Of a stretch of DNA of 52,798 bases, positions 26,552-34,097 are shown in pieces. The notes under the pieces are model-generated. The model worked only from the letters and a program-made list of their open reading frames with translations. It did no database searches and was not told the DNA's origin. Position numbers and translations under genes: made by a program. Source of the stretch: Clostridiales bacterium (GTDB lineage Bacteria; Bacillota; Clostridia; Oscillospirales; Oscillospiraceae); contig JALERU010000044.1 of NCBI GenBank assembly GCA_022764045.1, forward strand, positions 1 to 52,798. The letters run 5' to 3'. Every line of letters starts with the position of its first letter. Positions within the stretch are counted from its first letter, which is position 1.

Positions 26552-27562
26552 TTACATTACATCCTTTGTCGAATCAAGATTTTTTTGGGCAAACGCCGTC
26601 ATCAGACGGGCAGCGGCGGATACGTCAGACAGGTCCACCATCTCCGTTGGAGAGTGGATATATCGGCAAGGGATAGAGATACCGCCGGTGAGGACGCCTT
26701 CCCGGGTCAGATGGATGGAACCGGCGTCTGTACCGCCAGAAATCATAACATCCCGCTGACAAGGAATTTTGCTTTCCTCAGCAAGGTTTTCGAGGATTTT
26801 TATAACCTCTGGGTGACAAATGACAGAGCTGTCCATCACCTTGATGGCCACGCCGCCTCCCAGCACAGAGCTCCCCTGCTTCTTGTCCTCAAGCTCCCCA
26901 GCCACGGTAACATCTACGGCGATCCCGTAGTCAGGATCAATGGCGTAGGCGGCGGGTTTGCTCCCCCGCAGCCCCAGCTCTTCCTGGACGGTGAAGACAA
27001 AATACAGGTCGCTGGTATAGGTTCGAATGTGGCTCAGCGCGTCCAGCATCACAGCGCAGGAAATCCGGTTATCCAGATAGGGAGAGACCAGCCGGGACTC
27101 TGTGGTAAAGGCGGACATCCGGGAGACCGCCGTATCCCCTACCTGGACCAGGCGGCGGGCATGGGCTTGGCTCTTTGCACCGATATCCAGGTACAGGTCG
27201 TGGATGGTCATATCCTTCAAGGCCACATCTTTCCGCAGGGAGACCACGCCGCACACGCCGTTTTTGAAGCGAAATGGGGTGTGCAGAATGCTTTCGGGGC
27301 GGATGCCTCCCAGCTTGCCGAAGGAGAGATAGCCATCTTGGTCAATATGGGTCACGATGAGACCGATGGAGTCCATGTGAGCTGCGAACATCACCTTGGG
27401 GCCCGTGCCCTTCTTATGAACGATAAGGTTTCCCAAGGTGTCTATGTAGCACTCATCGGCGTAGGGTTCCGCCAGACGCTTCAGGGTGGCGGCAATTTGC
27501 CGCTCGTCCCCTGCCGGACCGTGGCAGGCATTGAGTAGTTCAATAACAGACAAATAATCCAT
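26552..27562 (-). CDS. M42-family aminopeptidase, copy 3 of 3
   Basis: Cobalt/zinc aminopeptidase (glutamyl aminopeptidase/TET family), 336 aa. Metal and catalytic regions: AAHMDSIG, YLDNRISC, VQEELGLRG (catalytic and metal Glu) and IHSPTEM (last His). TET relatives form dodecameric cages that trim peptides in the cytoplasm. ATG is eight bases from AAGGAG; an overlapping GTG upstream is too close. It follows copy 2 by 12 bp. Confidence 0.92.
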   Translation of the reverse strand: MDYLSVIELLNACHGPAGDERQIAATLKRLAEPYADECYIDTLGNLIVHKKGTGPKVMFAAHMDSIGLIVTHIDQDGYLSFGKLGGIRPESILHTPFRFKNGVCGVVSLRKDVALKDMTIHDLYLDIGAKSQAHARRLVQVGDTAVSRMSAFTTESRLVSPYLDNRISCAVMLDALSHIRTYTSDLYFVFTVQEELGLRGSKPAAYAIDPDYGIAVDVTVAGELEDKKQGSSVLGGGVAIKVMDSSVICHPEVIKILENLAEESKIPCQRDVMISGGTDAGSIHLTREGVLTGGISIPCRYIHSPTEMVDLSDVSAAARLMTAFAQKNLDSTKDVM

Positions 27563-27574
27563 GTTGGTCACTCC

Positions 27575-28603
27575 TTATTCCATGGCGGCCACAGCTTGGA
27601 GGAAGCGCCGGGCCAGGACCAGGATGTTTTGACAGTCTGCCAGAGAGGCGACGCTGGAAGGGGTGTGGAGATAGCGAACGGCAGCGGAAATACCTGCCAC
27701 GCGAACCCCTTCTTTGGTCCGCTGGATGGCAGAGGCGTCGGTGCCACCGGAGAGAAACTCCTTGGTCTGCCAAGGAATCCGGCTTTGTTCCGCCAGAGAG
27801 CGGAGGAGCTCAAACAGGCCCCGGTCGTAGACGGTTCCCCCGTCCATATAGGGAACCACGGGCCCCTTTCCAGGGGCGCAAACCTTCTTTCGGTCAGGCA
27901 TGTCGGGCAAGTCTGCCGCTGTGGTGCCCTCCAGCACCAGGGCGATATCCGGGGTGACAGAGAACGTCGCGCCGAAGGCTCCACGGGTGCCCACTTCCTC
28001 CTGGACGGTAAATGCAAAGGTGCAGTCCATGGGAAGGGGTTCTTTCAGGAGCTCCACCATGACTGCGCAGCCAACCCGGTCGTCGATGGCTTTTGCTTTC
28101 AGGAAACCGTTGCCAAACTCCAAAATATCCGTGTCAAAGACGGCAACGTCTCCAGGTGATACTAGACTGGCCGCTTCCTCCCGGTCCTTGGCGCCGATGT
28201 CAATATAAAAGTCCTTCAGCTTGGGGACGGATTTTTCCTCCTCTGCACCGGTCAGGTGATAGGCTTTCAGGCCAATGATGCCGGGGAGCTTCCTCTCCCC
28301 GACCAGCACGGCTTTTCCGATGAGGACACGCCGGTCAATCCCCCCCACAGGGCTGAATTTCAGGTAGCCTTCCTCGGTAATGGTATGGATCATCAGCCCT
28401 ACCTCGTCCATGTGGGCGGCTAGCATCAGCTTTTTAACGCCGGGGATTCGTCCTTTCTTTTCAACGATCAGGTTTCCCATCGAATCCACACGGATGGTAT
28501 CTGCGTAGGGTGCGGCCACAGAGCGGACGTATGCCCGGACCTCATCCTCATGGCTGGACACACCGGAGAGGGCGCAGAGTTCTTTCAAGGTCTCAGTCAG
28601 CAA
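27575..28603 (-). CDS. M42-family aminopeptidase, copy 2 of 3
   Basis: M42 peptidase of 342 aa with AAHMDEVGLMI, AIDDRVGC, VQEEVGTRGA, VLEGTTAADL and LHTPSS as the metal and catalytic blocks. The start is TTG preceded by GGAGGGG and overlaps the upstream copy's stop by 11 bases; upstream in-frame sequence is not protein-like. It differs from copies 1 and 3 over most of its length, so the three are old paralogues. Confidence 0.92.
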   Translation of the reverse strand: MLTETLKELCALSGVSSHEDEVRAYVRSVAAPYADTIRVDSMGNLIVEKKGRIPGVKKLMLAAHMDEVGLMIHTITEEGYLKFSPVGGIDRRVLIGKAVLVGERKLPGIIGLKAYHLTGAEEEKSVPKLKDFYIDIGAKDREEAASLVSPGDVAVFDTDILEFGNGFLKAKAIDDRVGCAVMVELLKEPLPMDCTFAFTVQEEVGTRGAFGATFSVTPDIALVLEGTTAADLPDMPDRKKVCAPGKGPVVPYMDGGTVYDRGLFELLRSLAEQSRIPWQTKEFLSGGTDASAIQRTKEGVRVAGISAAVRYLHTPSSVASLADCQNILVLARRFLQAVAAME

Positions 28604-29633
28604 GGAACTCCCCTCCTTCCTTTTCCAGATCAGTGAGAAAAGCGGCCAGCAGCAAGGCGGACGTTTCCAGGTCTTCCAGGTCCAAGGTTTCCACTGGGCT
28701 GTGCATATATTTGAGCGGGAGGGAGACCACGGCGGTGGCAATCCCCTCCCGGGCGGTCTGGACCCGCCAGGCGTTGGTACCGCTGTGGCCGGTCATCACC
28801 TCAGGCGCCCAGGGCAGGTGGTTTTCCCGGGCTTTGTCAATCAGGCGCCCGCTCATCCAGCGGGTGATGTTGGGGCCGATCCCAATGACAGTCCCCTTTC
28901 CGGCGGGGAAGGTCTCGTCCTTGGGGCCGTCCGGGGTTCTGGCGTGGGTCACGTCCACCGCCACGAAACAGTGGGGGGCGATGGAAAAAGCGCCCACCAG
29001 AGCGCCGCCGCCGTTGACTTCCTCCCGGATGCTTCCCATGAAATAGACATCCACATCCAGAGGGACGTCTTTCAGTAGCTCTGCCGTGCGCAGGAGGGTC
29101 ACAAATCCTGCCCGGTCATCCAGGGCCTTGCCGCTGACTGCGGTACCCAGAAGCTGGCGGAAGGTTCCTCTGGGCACCACAAAGGTTCCGACCAGCGCTT
29201 CCCCTTCCCTTTGGGTCAGTCCGGCGTCAATATAGAGATCGGAGAGGGGGATGCTTTTGTTGGAGTCCCCTGCTGTTTGCACATGGGGCGGGAGGACGGC
29301 GATGAGGCCAAACTGTGGAGGCTGCGAGAGAATGGTGACCTCTCGGTTGGGCAGCATCCGGGGATCAATTCCGCCAACCGGGCGAAAGCGAAGAAAACCG
29401 TCTTTGGCCCCTGTGATTACCAGCCCAACCTCGTCCAGATGGGCGTCTAAAATCACCCGCTTGGCGTTTTCTTTCCCGCACCGGCGGACGCCAACCACAT
29501 TCCCAAAGGGGTCTTTGGAGACGGTGTCAACCCAGGGGCGTAAAAGTTCCATAGCCGTGTCCGCCACCGGCCCTTCCCGGCCCGAAGGGCCAGGGCAGCC
29601 GCAGAGGGTCTTCAAGCTCGTGGAAATATCCAT
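28593..29633 (-). CDS. M42-family aminopeptidase, copy 1 of 3
   Basis: M42 peptidase of 346 aa: DAHLDEVGLVI, ALDDRAGFV, IREEVNGGGAL (the Glu-Glu pair is kept but the usual Gln before it and the GLRGA after it are replaced), AVDVTHARTPDG and MHSPVETLDL. The changed EE surroundings may mean a different specificity. It follows murD by 12 bp and is the most divergent copy. Confidence 0.92.
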   Translation of the reverse strand: MDISTSLKTLCGCPGPSGREGPVADTAMELLRPWVDTVSKDPFGNVVGVRRCGKENAKRVILDAHLDEVGLVITGAKDGFLRFRPVGGIDPRMLPNREVTILSQPPQFGLIAVLPPHVQTAGDSNKSIPLSDLYIDAGLTQREGEALVGTFVVPRGTFRQLLGTAVSGKALDDRAGFVTLLRTAELLKDVPLDVDVYFMGSIREEVNGGGALVGAFSIAPHCFVAVDVTHARTPDGPKDETFPAGKGTVIGIGPNITRWMSGRLIDKARENHLPWAPEVMTGHSGTNAWRVQTAREGIATAVVSLPLKYMHSPVETLDLEDLETSALLLAAFLTDLEKEGGEFLAD

Positions 29634-29645
29634 GGCGTTTTCTCC

Positions 29646-31031
29646 TTACAGCTCGTTCACGATGGCCTTAAAGGTTTGACCACGCTGGGCGAAATTCTTA
29701 AAGTGGTCAAAGGAGGCGCAGGCGGGAGAGAGAATGACCACGTCACCCTCCTGTGCCATCTGGGAGGCGGTTAAAACAGCTTTCTTGAAATCATCTTCCA
29801 TGACAATCACAGGGTGGCCCTCTTCATAGCCCTCATAGCCGACGACGGCGCTGCGAATTTTTTCTGCGGTGTGGCCAGTGAGGACCAGAGTTTTTACGTG
29901 GGCCTTGACCTCGGGGCCCAGGTCGTCAAAGGGGATCTTTTTATCATAGCCGCCGGCGATGAGAATGACCTTCTCCCGGAAGGAGCGCAGGCCGGCGATG
30001 GTGCGCGTGGGGCTGGAGGCGATGGAGTCGTTGTAATACCGCACACCGTGCAAGGTGCGCACCAGCTCAATCCGATGCTCCACGCCGGGGAAGGTCTCCG
30101 CAGTGTGGAGGATCACCTCGTCGGAAACCATCCCCTGAACGGCGGCGATGGCGGCCAGATAGTTTTCCACGTTGTGCTGTCCGGGAATGAGAATCCTATC
30201 TGTGGAAAAGAGGGTCCGCTTTTGACCGTGATTTGCCACAACAATGGCACCGTCCTCCACATAGACCCCGTCCTCCAGAGAAGTCCGGCGGCTGAACTGC
30301 AGCACCCGGCCGGGTGCCCGGCCGGCCATTTCGTGGGTCAAGTCGTTGTCCCGGTTAAAGACAGCGATCTGATCTTTGGTTTGGTGAGAGAAGATGTTTT
30401 CCTTTGCCAGAGCATACTCCTCCATGGATTTGTGGATGTCCAGATGGTTGGGAGACAGGTTGGTAAACACGGCGATATCCGGGCTGGCAGAAAGGGTCAT
30501 CAGTTGGAAAGAGGACAACTCGAGCACGGCGATGTCATCCTTGGACATCTCTCCGGCCTCAGAGAGCAGCGGCTTTCCGATGTTTCCGCCCAGATGGACC
30601 CTGTAACCCGCGTTTTTCAGCATCTCGGAAATCAACGTGGTGGTGGTGGTTTTCCCGTCGCTGCCGGTAACCGCGATAATCTTGCAGGGGCAGACCTGGA
30701 AAAAGACCTCCATTTCCGAGGTGAGCACACTCCCCTTTTCCCGGGCGGCCAGGAAAGGCGGAATATCGGGCCGGATTCCCGGAGAGCGGAAGATCACATC
30801 CTGATCCAGGCCCTCCAGGTAGTGCTCACCCAACTGAAGGGTCGCGCCCATGGCCTCCAGCTCCTCCGCCAAACCGGCAAAATTTTCCCGGGGACTCTTG
30901 TCACAGGCGGTGACGGAAATTCCTCCCTGCAGCAGGGTCTTAATGAGCGGGGTGTTGGACACCCCGATGCCGATGACGGCAACACGTTTTCCCTGAAGGG
31001 ATGTCAGATACTCTTGCAGCGTAATGGCCAT
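29646..31031 (-). CDS. murD: UDP-N-acetylmuramoylalanine--D-glutamate ligase
   Basis: Adds D-glutamate to UDP-MurNAc-L-alanine in peptidoglycan synthesis. The 461-aa protein has an N-terminal UDP-binding domain, ATP motif GSDGKTTTTT, NLSPNHLDIH with the metal-binding region, YYNDSIASSPTRT and a C-terminal ligase domain ending SPACASFDHFKNF-ARG-type. The start is the ATG after GGAGGAGG; a frame from 31130 runs through the promoter. Heads the operon with three M42 genes, the YnbB-like gene and ligA. It is not in a dcw cluster here. Confidence 0.96.
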   Translation of the reverse strand: MAITLQEYLTSLQGKRVAVIGIGVSNTPLIKTLLQGGISVTACDKSPRENFAGLAEELEAMGATLQLGEHYLEGLDQDVIFRSPGIRPDIPPFLAAREKGSVLTSEMEVFFQVCPCKIIAVTGSDGKTTTTTLISEMLKNAGYRVHLGGNIGKPLLSEAGEMSKDDIAVLELSSFQLMTLSASPDIAVFTNLSPNHLDIHKSMEEYALAKENIFSHQTKDQIAVFNRDNDLTHEMAGRAPGRVLQFSRRTSLEDGVYVEDGAIVVANHGQKRTLFSTDRILIPGQHNVENYLAAIAAVQGMVSDEVILHTAETFPGVEHRIELVRTLHGVRYYNDSIASSPTRTIAGLRSFREKVILIAGGYDKKIPFDDLGPEVKAHVKTLVLTGHTAEKIRSAVVGYEGYEEGHPVIVMEDDFKKAVLTASQMAQEGDVVILSPACASFDHFKNFAQRGQTFKAIVNEL

Positions 31032-31088
31032 TTGCCCTTCCTCCTCCATCATAAAAAAGCGAACGTATCGCGAATCGAATCCTTGTGG

Positions 31089-31117
31089 GCTCCAGGCCGA
31101 AAGCCCCAGCCTGGAGA
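31089..31117 (-). promoter_or_regulatory. Hairpin in the murD leader
   Basis: CTCCAGGC and GCCTGGAG form an 8-bp stem; a rival pairing of GGGCT with AGCCC overlaps it. Could be a leader switch; no T-tract follows. Confidence 0.3.
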
Positions 31118-31133
31118 GATCATAAGACACTAT

Positions 31134-31162
31134 ATTATACGCCGAACCAGGCTGGATTTCAA
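31134..31162 (-). promoter_or_regulatory. Promoter of the murD operon
   Basis: On the minus strand TTGAAA, 17 bp and TATAAT, about 100 bp upstream of the murD ATG. Confidence 0.75.
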
Positions 31163-31191
31163 GAAAACCTTTGGGATCTCGTGGAAAGAAT

Positions 31192-31230
31192 CAAAAAAAC
31201 AAAGCGGAAAGGCAATGCCCTTCCGCTTTG
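31192..31230 (-). terminator. Terminator of the BMP lipoprotein gene
   Basis: 13-bp stem AAAGCGGAAGGGC / GCCTTTCCGCTTT (minus-strand reading, with G-U) followed by GTTTTTTT. Confidence 0.88.
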
Positions 31231-31258
31231 TTCGTATCAGAGTTGGAGGTGGAACAAT

Positions 31259-32410
31259 TTAGCTGATCTTCAGGGTCAGGTTGGACCAATCCTGCTCCAG
31301 CTTCTCAAAGTCGTTGTCCACGGTCAGAGTGCCGTCCTTGATGCTCTTATAGAGCTCCTCATACTGCTCAACGGTGTAGTTGGCCAGGCTCCAGGTCTCG
31401 GTGGGCAGACCCACGGAGTCCACTTCTGCGCCCAGGGAGGAGGCGACGCCGCCGATTTCGGAGAAGGTGTCGTCATAGGCCTTGGTCAGAGACCACAGAA
31501 CTGCGTCAGACAGACCCTTCATGGCGGAGGTCACCACGGTATCAGACTCGTTGGACTGGTCCACGTCAACGCCGATGACAGCGCCGTCGTTGGCGGAAGC
31601 GGCAGCGGCGATGGACTGGAACATAGAACCGCCGCAGGCAAAGATGACCTCGGTGCCGTTCTGATACCAGCCGGTGGCCATGGTCTGCAGCTCAGGAGAG
31701 GCGGAGAAGCTGGAACCATACTCCCAAGAGTAGTTCACTTCCACCTGGACGTCCTTCTCAGCAGCGGCTGCATTGGCGCCCTGGACAAAGCCGTAGCCAT
31801 AACGGCAGCAGGCGGGGTTGGTGCCGCCGCCACCGCCGGAGAAGCCCAGCTTGGTGTAGCCTTCCATCACGGCGGCGTAGCCGGCCAGATAGCCGGACTG
31901 CTCTTCCTTAAAGGCGATGCCGGCCACGTTGGTCAGAGGCTGGCCGTCCTCGCCGTTGACGGGATAGCCGTCCACGAAGATGAACTTTACTTCAGGGAAA
32001 TCAGATGCGGCCTTGGTCAGGGCGGTTTCCTGCAGGAAGCCGGCGCAGACAACCACGGTGGCGCCGCCGTCCACAGCGGCCTTCATGGCCTCGTAGCGGT
32101 CGTCGTCGGTGGCCTGGTTTTCGTTGGCGGGCTGGTAGTACTTGTAAGATTTGCCGTTTTCGCTGGCGTAGAGCTTAACGCCGTTCCAGGTGCCCTCGTT
32201 GAAGGACTTGTCCTTCAAGGAGCCCACGTCGGTAACGAAAGCGATCTCATACTTACCATCCTCAGAGGTCATGGTGTCTTCAATGCTGTCGGCGGGGTTG
32301 CCGGCGGGCTGGGTGGTGTTGGCGTCGCCGTCCTCGGCGGGAGCGCCGCCGCAGGCACACAGAGACAGAGCCATCACCGCGGCCAAGAGAAGTGCAAGAA
32401 TCTTTTTCAT
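31259..32410 (-). CDS. BMP-family (PnrA-like) substrate-binding lipoprotein
   Basis: Extracytoplasmic binding protein of 383 aa; relatives bind purine nucleosides for an ABC importer. It has a lipoprotein signal ending LCAC (C20), a Thr/Pro/Asp linker, and the BMP pattern FVTDVGSLKDKSFNEGTWNGV, GFLQETALTKAASDFPEVKFIFVDG, FKEEQSGYLAGYAAV, KLGFSGGGGG and VIGVDVDQS. I chose the second ATG (MKKIL) because GGAGGA fits it; the first ATG (MKRMKK) is too near that site. No transporter subunits are adjacent. Divergent from thymidine kinase, which could link both to nucleoside salvage. Confidence 0.92.
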   Translation of the reverse strand: MKKILALLLAAVMALSLCACGGAPAEDGDANTTQPAGNPADSIEDTMTSEDGKYEIAFVTDVGSLKDKSFNEGTWNGVKLYASENGKSYKYYQPANENQATDDDRYEAMKAAVDGGATVVVCAGFLQETALTKAASDFPEVKFIFVDGYPVNGEDGQPLTNVAGIAFKEEQSGYLAGYAAVMEGYTKLGFSGGGGGTNPACCRYGYGFVQGANAAAAEKDVQVEVNYSWEYGSSFSASPELQTMATGWYQNGTEVIFACGGSMFQSIAAAASANDGAVIGVDVDQSNESDTVVTSAMKGLSDAVLWSLTKAYDDTFSEIGGVASSLGAEVDSVGLPTETWSLANYTVEQYEELYKSIKDGTLTVDNDFEKLEQDWSNLTLKIS

Positions 32411-32483
32411 CCTTTTCATTTCCTCCATTTCATTGGATTGGGTTTCGGGTGTGTGCAGGATATATTTAACAATATCCAGGAGG

Positions 32484-32512
32484 ATTATATCATCATTGTA
32501 TCCATCAATCAA
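32484..32512 (-). promoter_or_regulatory. Promoter of the BMP lipoprotein gene
   Basis: On the minus strand TTGATT, 17 bp, TATAAT, about 75 bp upstream of the ATG. Confidence 0.75.
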
Positions 32513-32592
32513 GAGGACAATGAAAACTCTCTGGGTTTTTGATAAATTTGACAACGCAGACATCCGTTTTCCTGCCGGGAAAGCAATTAAAA

Positions 32593-32621
32593 TTGCATTG
32601 TTTTTCTGGATATGCTATAAT
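32593..32621 (+). promoter_or_regulatory. Promoter of thymidine kinase
   Basis: TTGCAT, 17 bp, TATAAT, about 35 bp upstream of the tdk ATG. Confidence 0.75.
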
Positions 32622-32656
32622 TAGACCACTTAAAATTCTGAAAGGCAGAAACAAAA

Positions 32657-33238
32657 ATGGCAAAGCTTTATTTTAAGTATGGGGCTATGGGCAGTTCTAA
32701 ATCCGCTCAGGCGCTCATTACCCAGTTTAACTATGAGGAGTTGGGGATGCGGGTGTGGCTGATTAAGCCCAGCATTGATGACCGGGACGGCGCCGCCATC
32801 GTGAAGAGCCGGGTTGGGCTCTTTCGGGAGGCAGACGTGATTTTTCCCACGGACAATATCCTTACCCGTTATGAGGCCGCTGGCAAGTGCGACGTTATCA
32901 TTGCCGACGAAGCCCAATTTTTAACGCCGGAACAGATTGACCAGCTGCGGGAGATTGTAGACGAGGCGGATATCCCGGTTCTCTGCTTTGGCCTGCGCAC
33001 GGACTTTCTCACCCATCTCTTCCCTGGCTCTCAGCGTCTGATGGAACTGGCGGACTCCATTACCGAGATCAAGAATGTCTGCGCTTGCGGGGCCAAGGCC
33101 ACGGTAAACGCCCGGTTTGACGCCGATGGGAAGATTCTTACCGAGGGCAGCCAGGTCTTTCTGGGCGGCAATGACAGTTACCTGGCCATGTGCCACCGGT
33201 GCTGGCGGAAAAAGATCCGGGAGCAGCAGAAGGGGTGA
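32657..33238 (+). CDS. tdk: Thymidine kinase
   Basis: Phosphorylates thymidine in salvage. The 193-aa type II enzyme has P-loop region GAMGSSKSAQA, IIADEAQFL (Walker B and catalytic Glu), a lasso-type C-terminal part with VFLGGNDSY and zinc cysteines CACG and CHRC. ATG follows GAAAGG. Divergent from a nucleoside-type binding protein; own promoter. Confidence 0.96.
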   Translation: MAKLYFKYGAMGSSKSAQALITQFNYEELGMRVWLIKPSIDDRDGAAIVKSRVGLFREADVIFPTDNILTRYEAAGKCDVIIADEAQFLTPEQIDQLREIVDEADIPVLCFGLRTDFLTHLFPGSQRLMELADSITEIKNVCACGAKATVNARFDADGKILTEGSQVFLGGNDSYLAMCHRCWRKKIREQQKG

Positions 33239-33289
33239 GTTCTCCCCTGCCCCAAATGCAATGATTTTTTGAACTTTTTGCAAAAAGAA

Positions 33290-33319
33290 TTGCTATCTTT
33301 TCAGATTTTATGTTATAAT
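33290..33319 (+). promoter_or_regulatory. Promoter of nrdR
   Basis: TTGCTA, 18 bp, TATAAT, with an extended TGT before the -10, about 70 bp upstream of the start. Confidence 0.7.
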
Positions 33320-33388
33320 GTGATCAATAACTTGTGTAATTGTGTTTGCCGTGTCAGCCCATAGAAACTTTCAGGAGGTCGCTGCTCT

Positions 33389-33847
33389 ATGAAATGTCCC
33401 TTCTGCGCCACCCTCGACAGTAAAGTTGTCGATTCCCGCCCCGCCAACGATGGCACCAGCATCCGCCGCCGCCGGGAGTGCCTTCAGTGCCACAACCGGT
33501 TTACAACCTATGAGACCATTGAGGTTCTCCCGATGATCGTCATCAAAAAGAACGGCATCCGCCAGGCTTTCGACCGCAGTAAACTCATGGGCAGCATGCT
33601 GAAGGCCTGCGAAAAGCGGTCGGTCTCCCTCTCTCTGCTGGAAAAGGCCGCTGACGAAATTGAAAAGGAACTCCAGAACGAGCTGGGCGGCGAGGTGACC
33701 AGCAAGCAGATCGGTGAGCTGGTGATGGAAAAGCTGAAGGATTTAGACGAGGTGGCCTATGTCCGCTTTGCCTCGGTCTATCGCCAGTTTAAGGATATCA
33801 ACACCTTTATGGATGAACTGAATAAGCTGTTGGATCAAAAGAAGTGA
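33389..33847 (+). CDS. nrdR: Transcriptional repressor NrdR
   Basis: ATP/dATP-sensing repressor of ribonucleotide reductase genes. The 152-aa protein has the zinc ribbon C3, C6, C31, C34, followed by the RRRREC/RFTTYE block and an ATP-cone domain (about 46-136, [16 protein letters not shown]). Full family length. ATG follows AGGAGGT. Single-gene unit with its own promoter and terminator. Confidence 0.97.
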   Translation: MKCPFCATLDSKVVDSRPANDGTSIRRRRECLQCHNRFTTYETIEVLPMIVIKKNGIRQAFDRSKLMGSMLKACEKRSVSLSLLEKAADEIEKELQNELGGEVTSKQIGELVMEKLKDLDEVAYVRFASVYRQFKDINTFMDELNKLLDQKK

Positions 33848-33871
33848 TCCCATTTCTTGAAAAATCTGATG

Positions 33872-33917
33872 AAATCGCCCTATGACGCAGTGTTTTTTGC
33901 GTCATAGGGCGATTTTT
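33872..33917 (+). terminator. Terminator of nrdR
   Basis: Perfect 18-bp stem (AAATCGCCCTATGACGCA / TGCGTCATAGGGCGATTT) followed by TT, with flanking A and T tracts, so it may work both ways. Confidence 0.9.
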
Positions 33918-33925
33918 GGATGTTT

Positions 33926-34093
33926 ATACTATCATTCGATAAAAAGTAGGCTTTGCAAAAGGCTACTTTTTATAGCATCACAGGTGCGTCGAATGATGTA
34001 TGAGACGTCTTTTCAGCGGCAAAGCCGCTGAAAAGTGCAGCGCGTTAGCGTTGCTGATTTCATAAAAATCTTGTTTTTATGAAATCATAGTAT
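33926..34093. repeat. MITE-like hairpin-rich element
   Basis: 168 bp bounded by 20-bp terminal inverted repeats that match at 17 of 20 positions (both start ATACTAT and end ATAAAAA). Inside, stems tile almost end to end: a nested pair (33931-33997), a perfect 12-bp stem with AAA loop (34009-34035), a 7-bp stem with one G-U (34037-34054) and a perfect 13-bp stem (34056-34086). No coding capacity. No clear target duplication seen. Confidence 0.6.
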
Positions 34094-34097
34094 GAGA

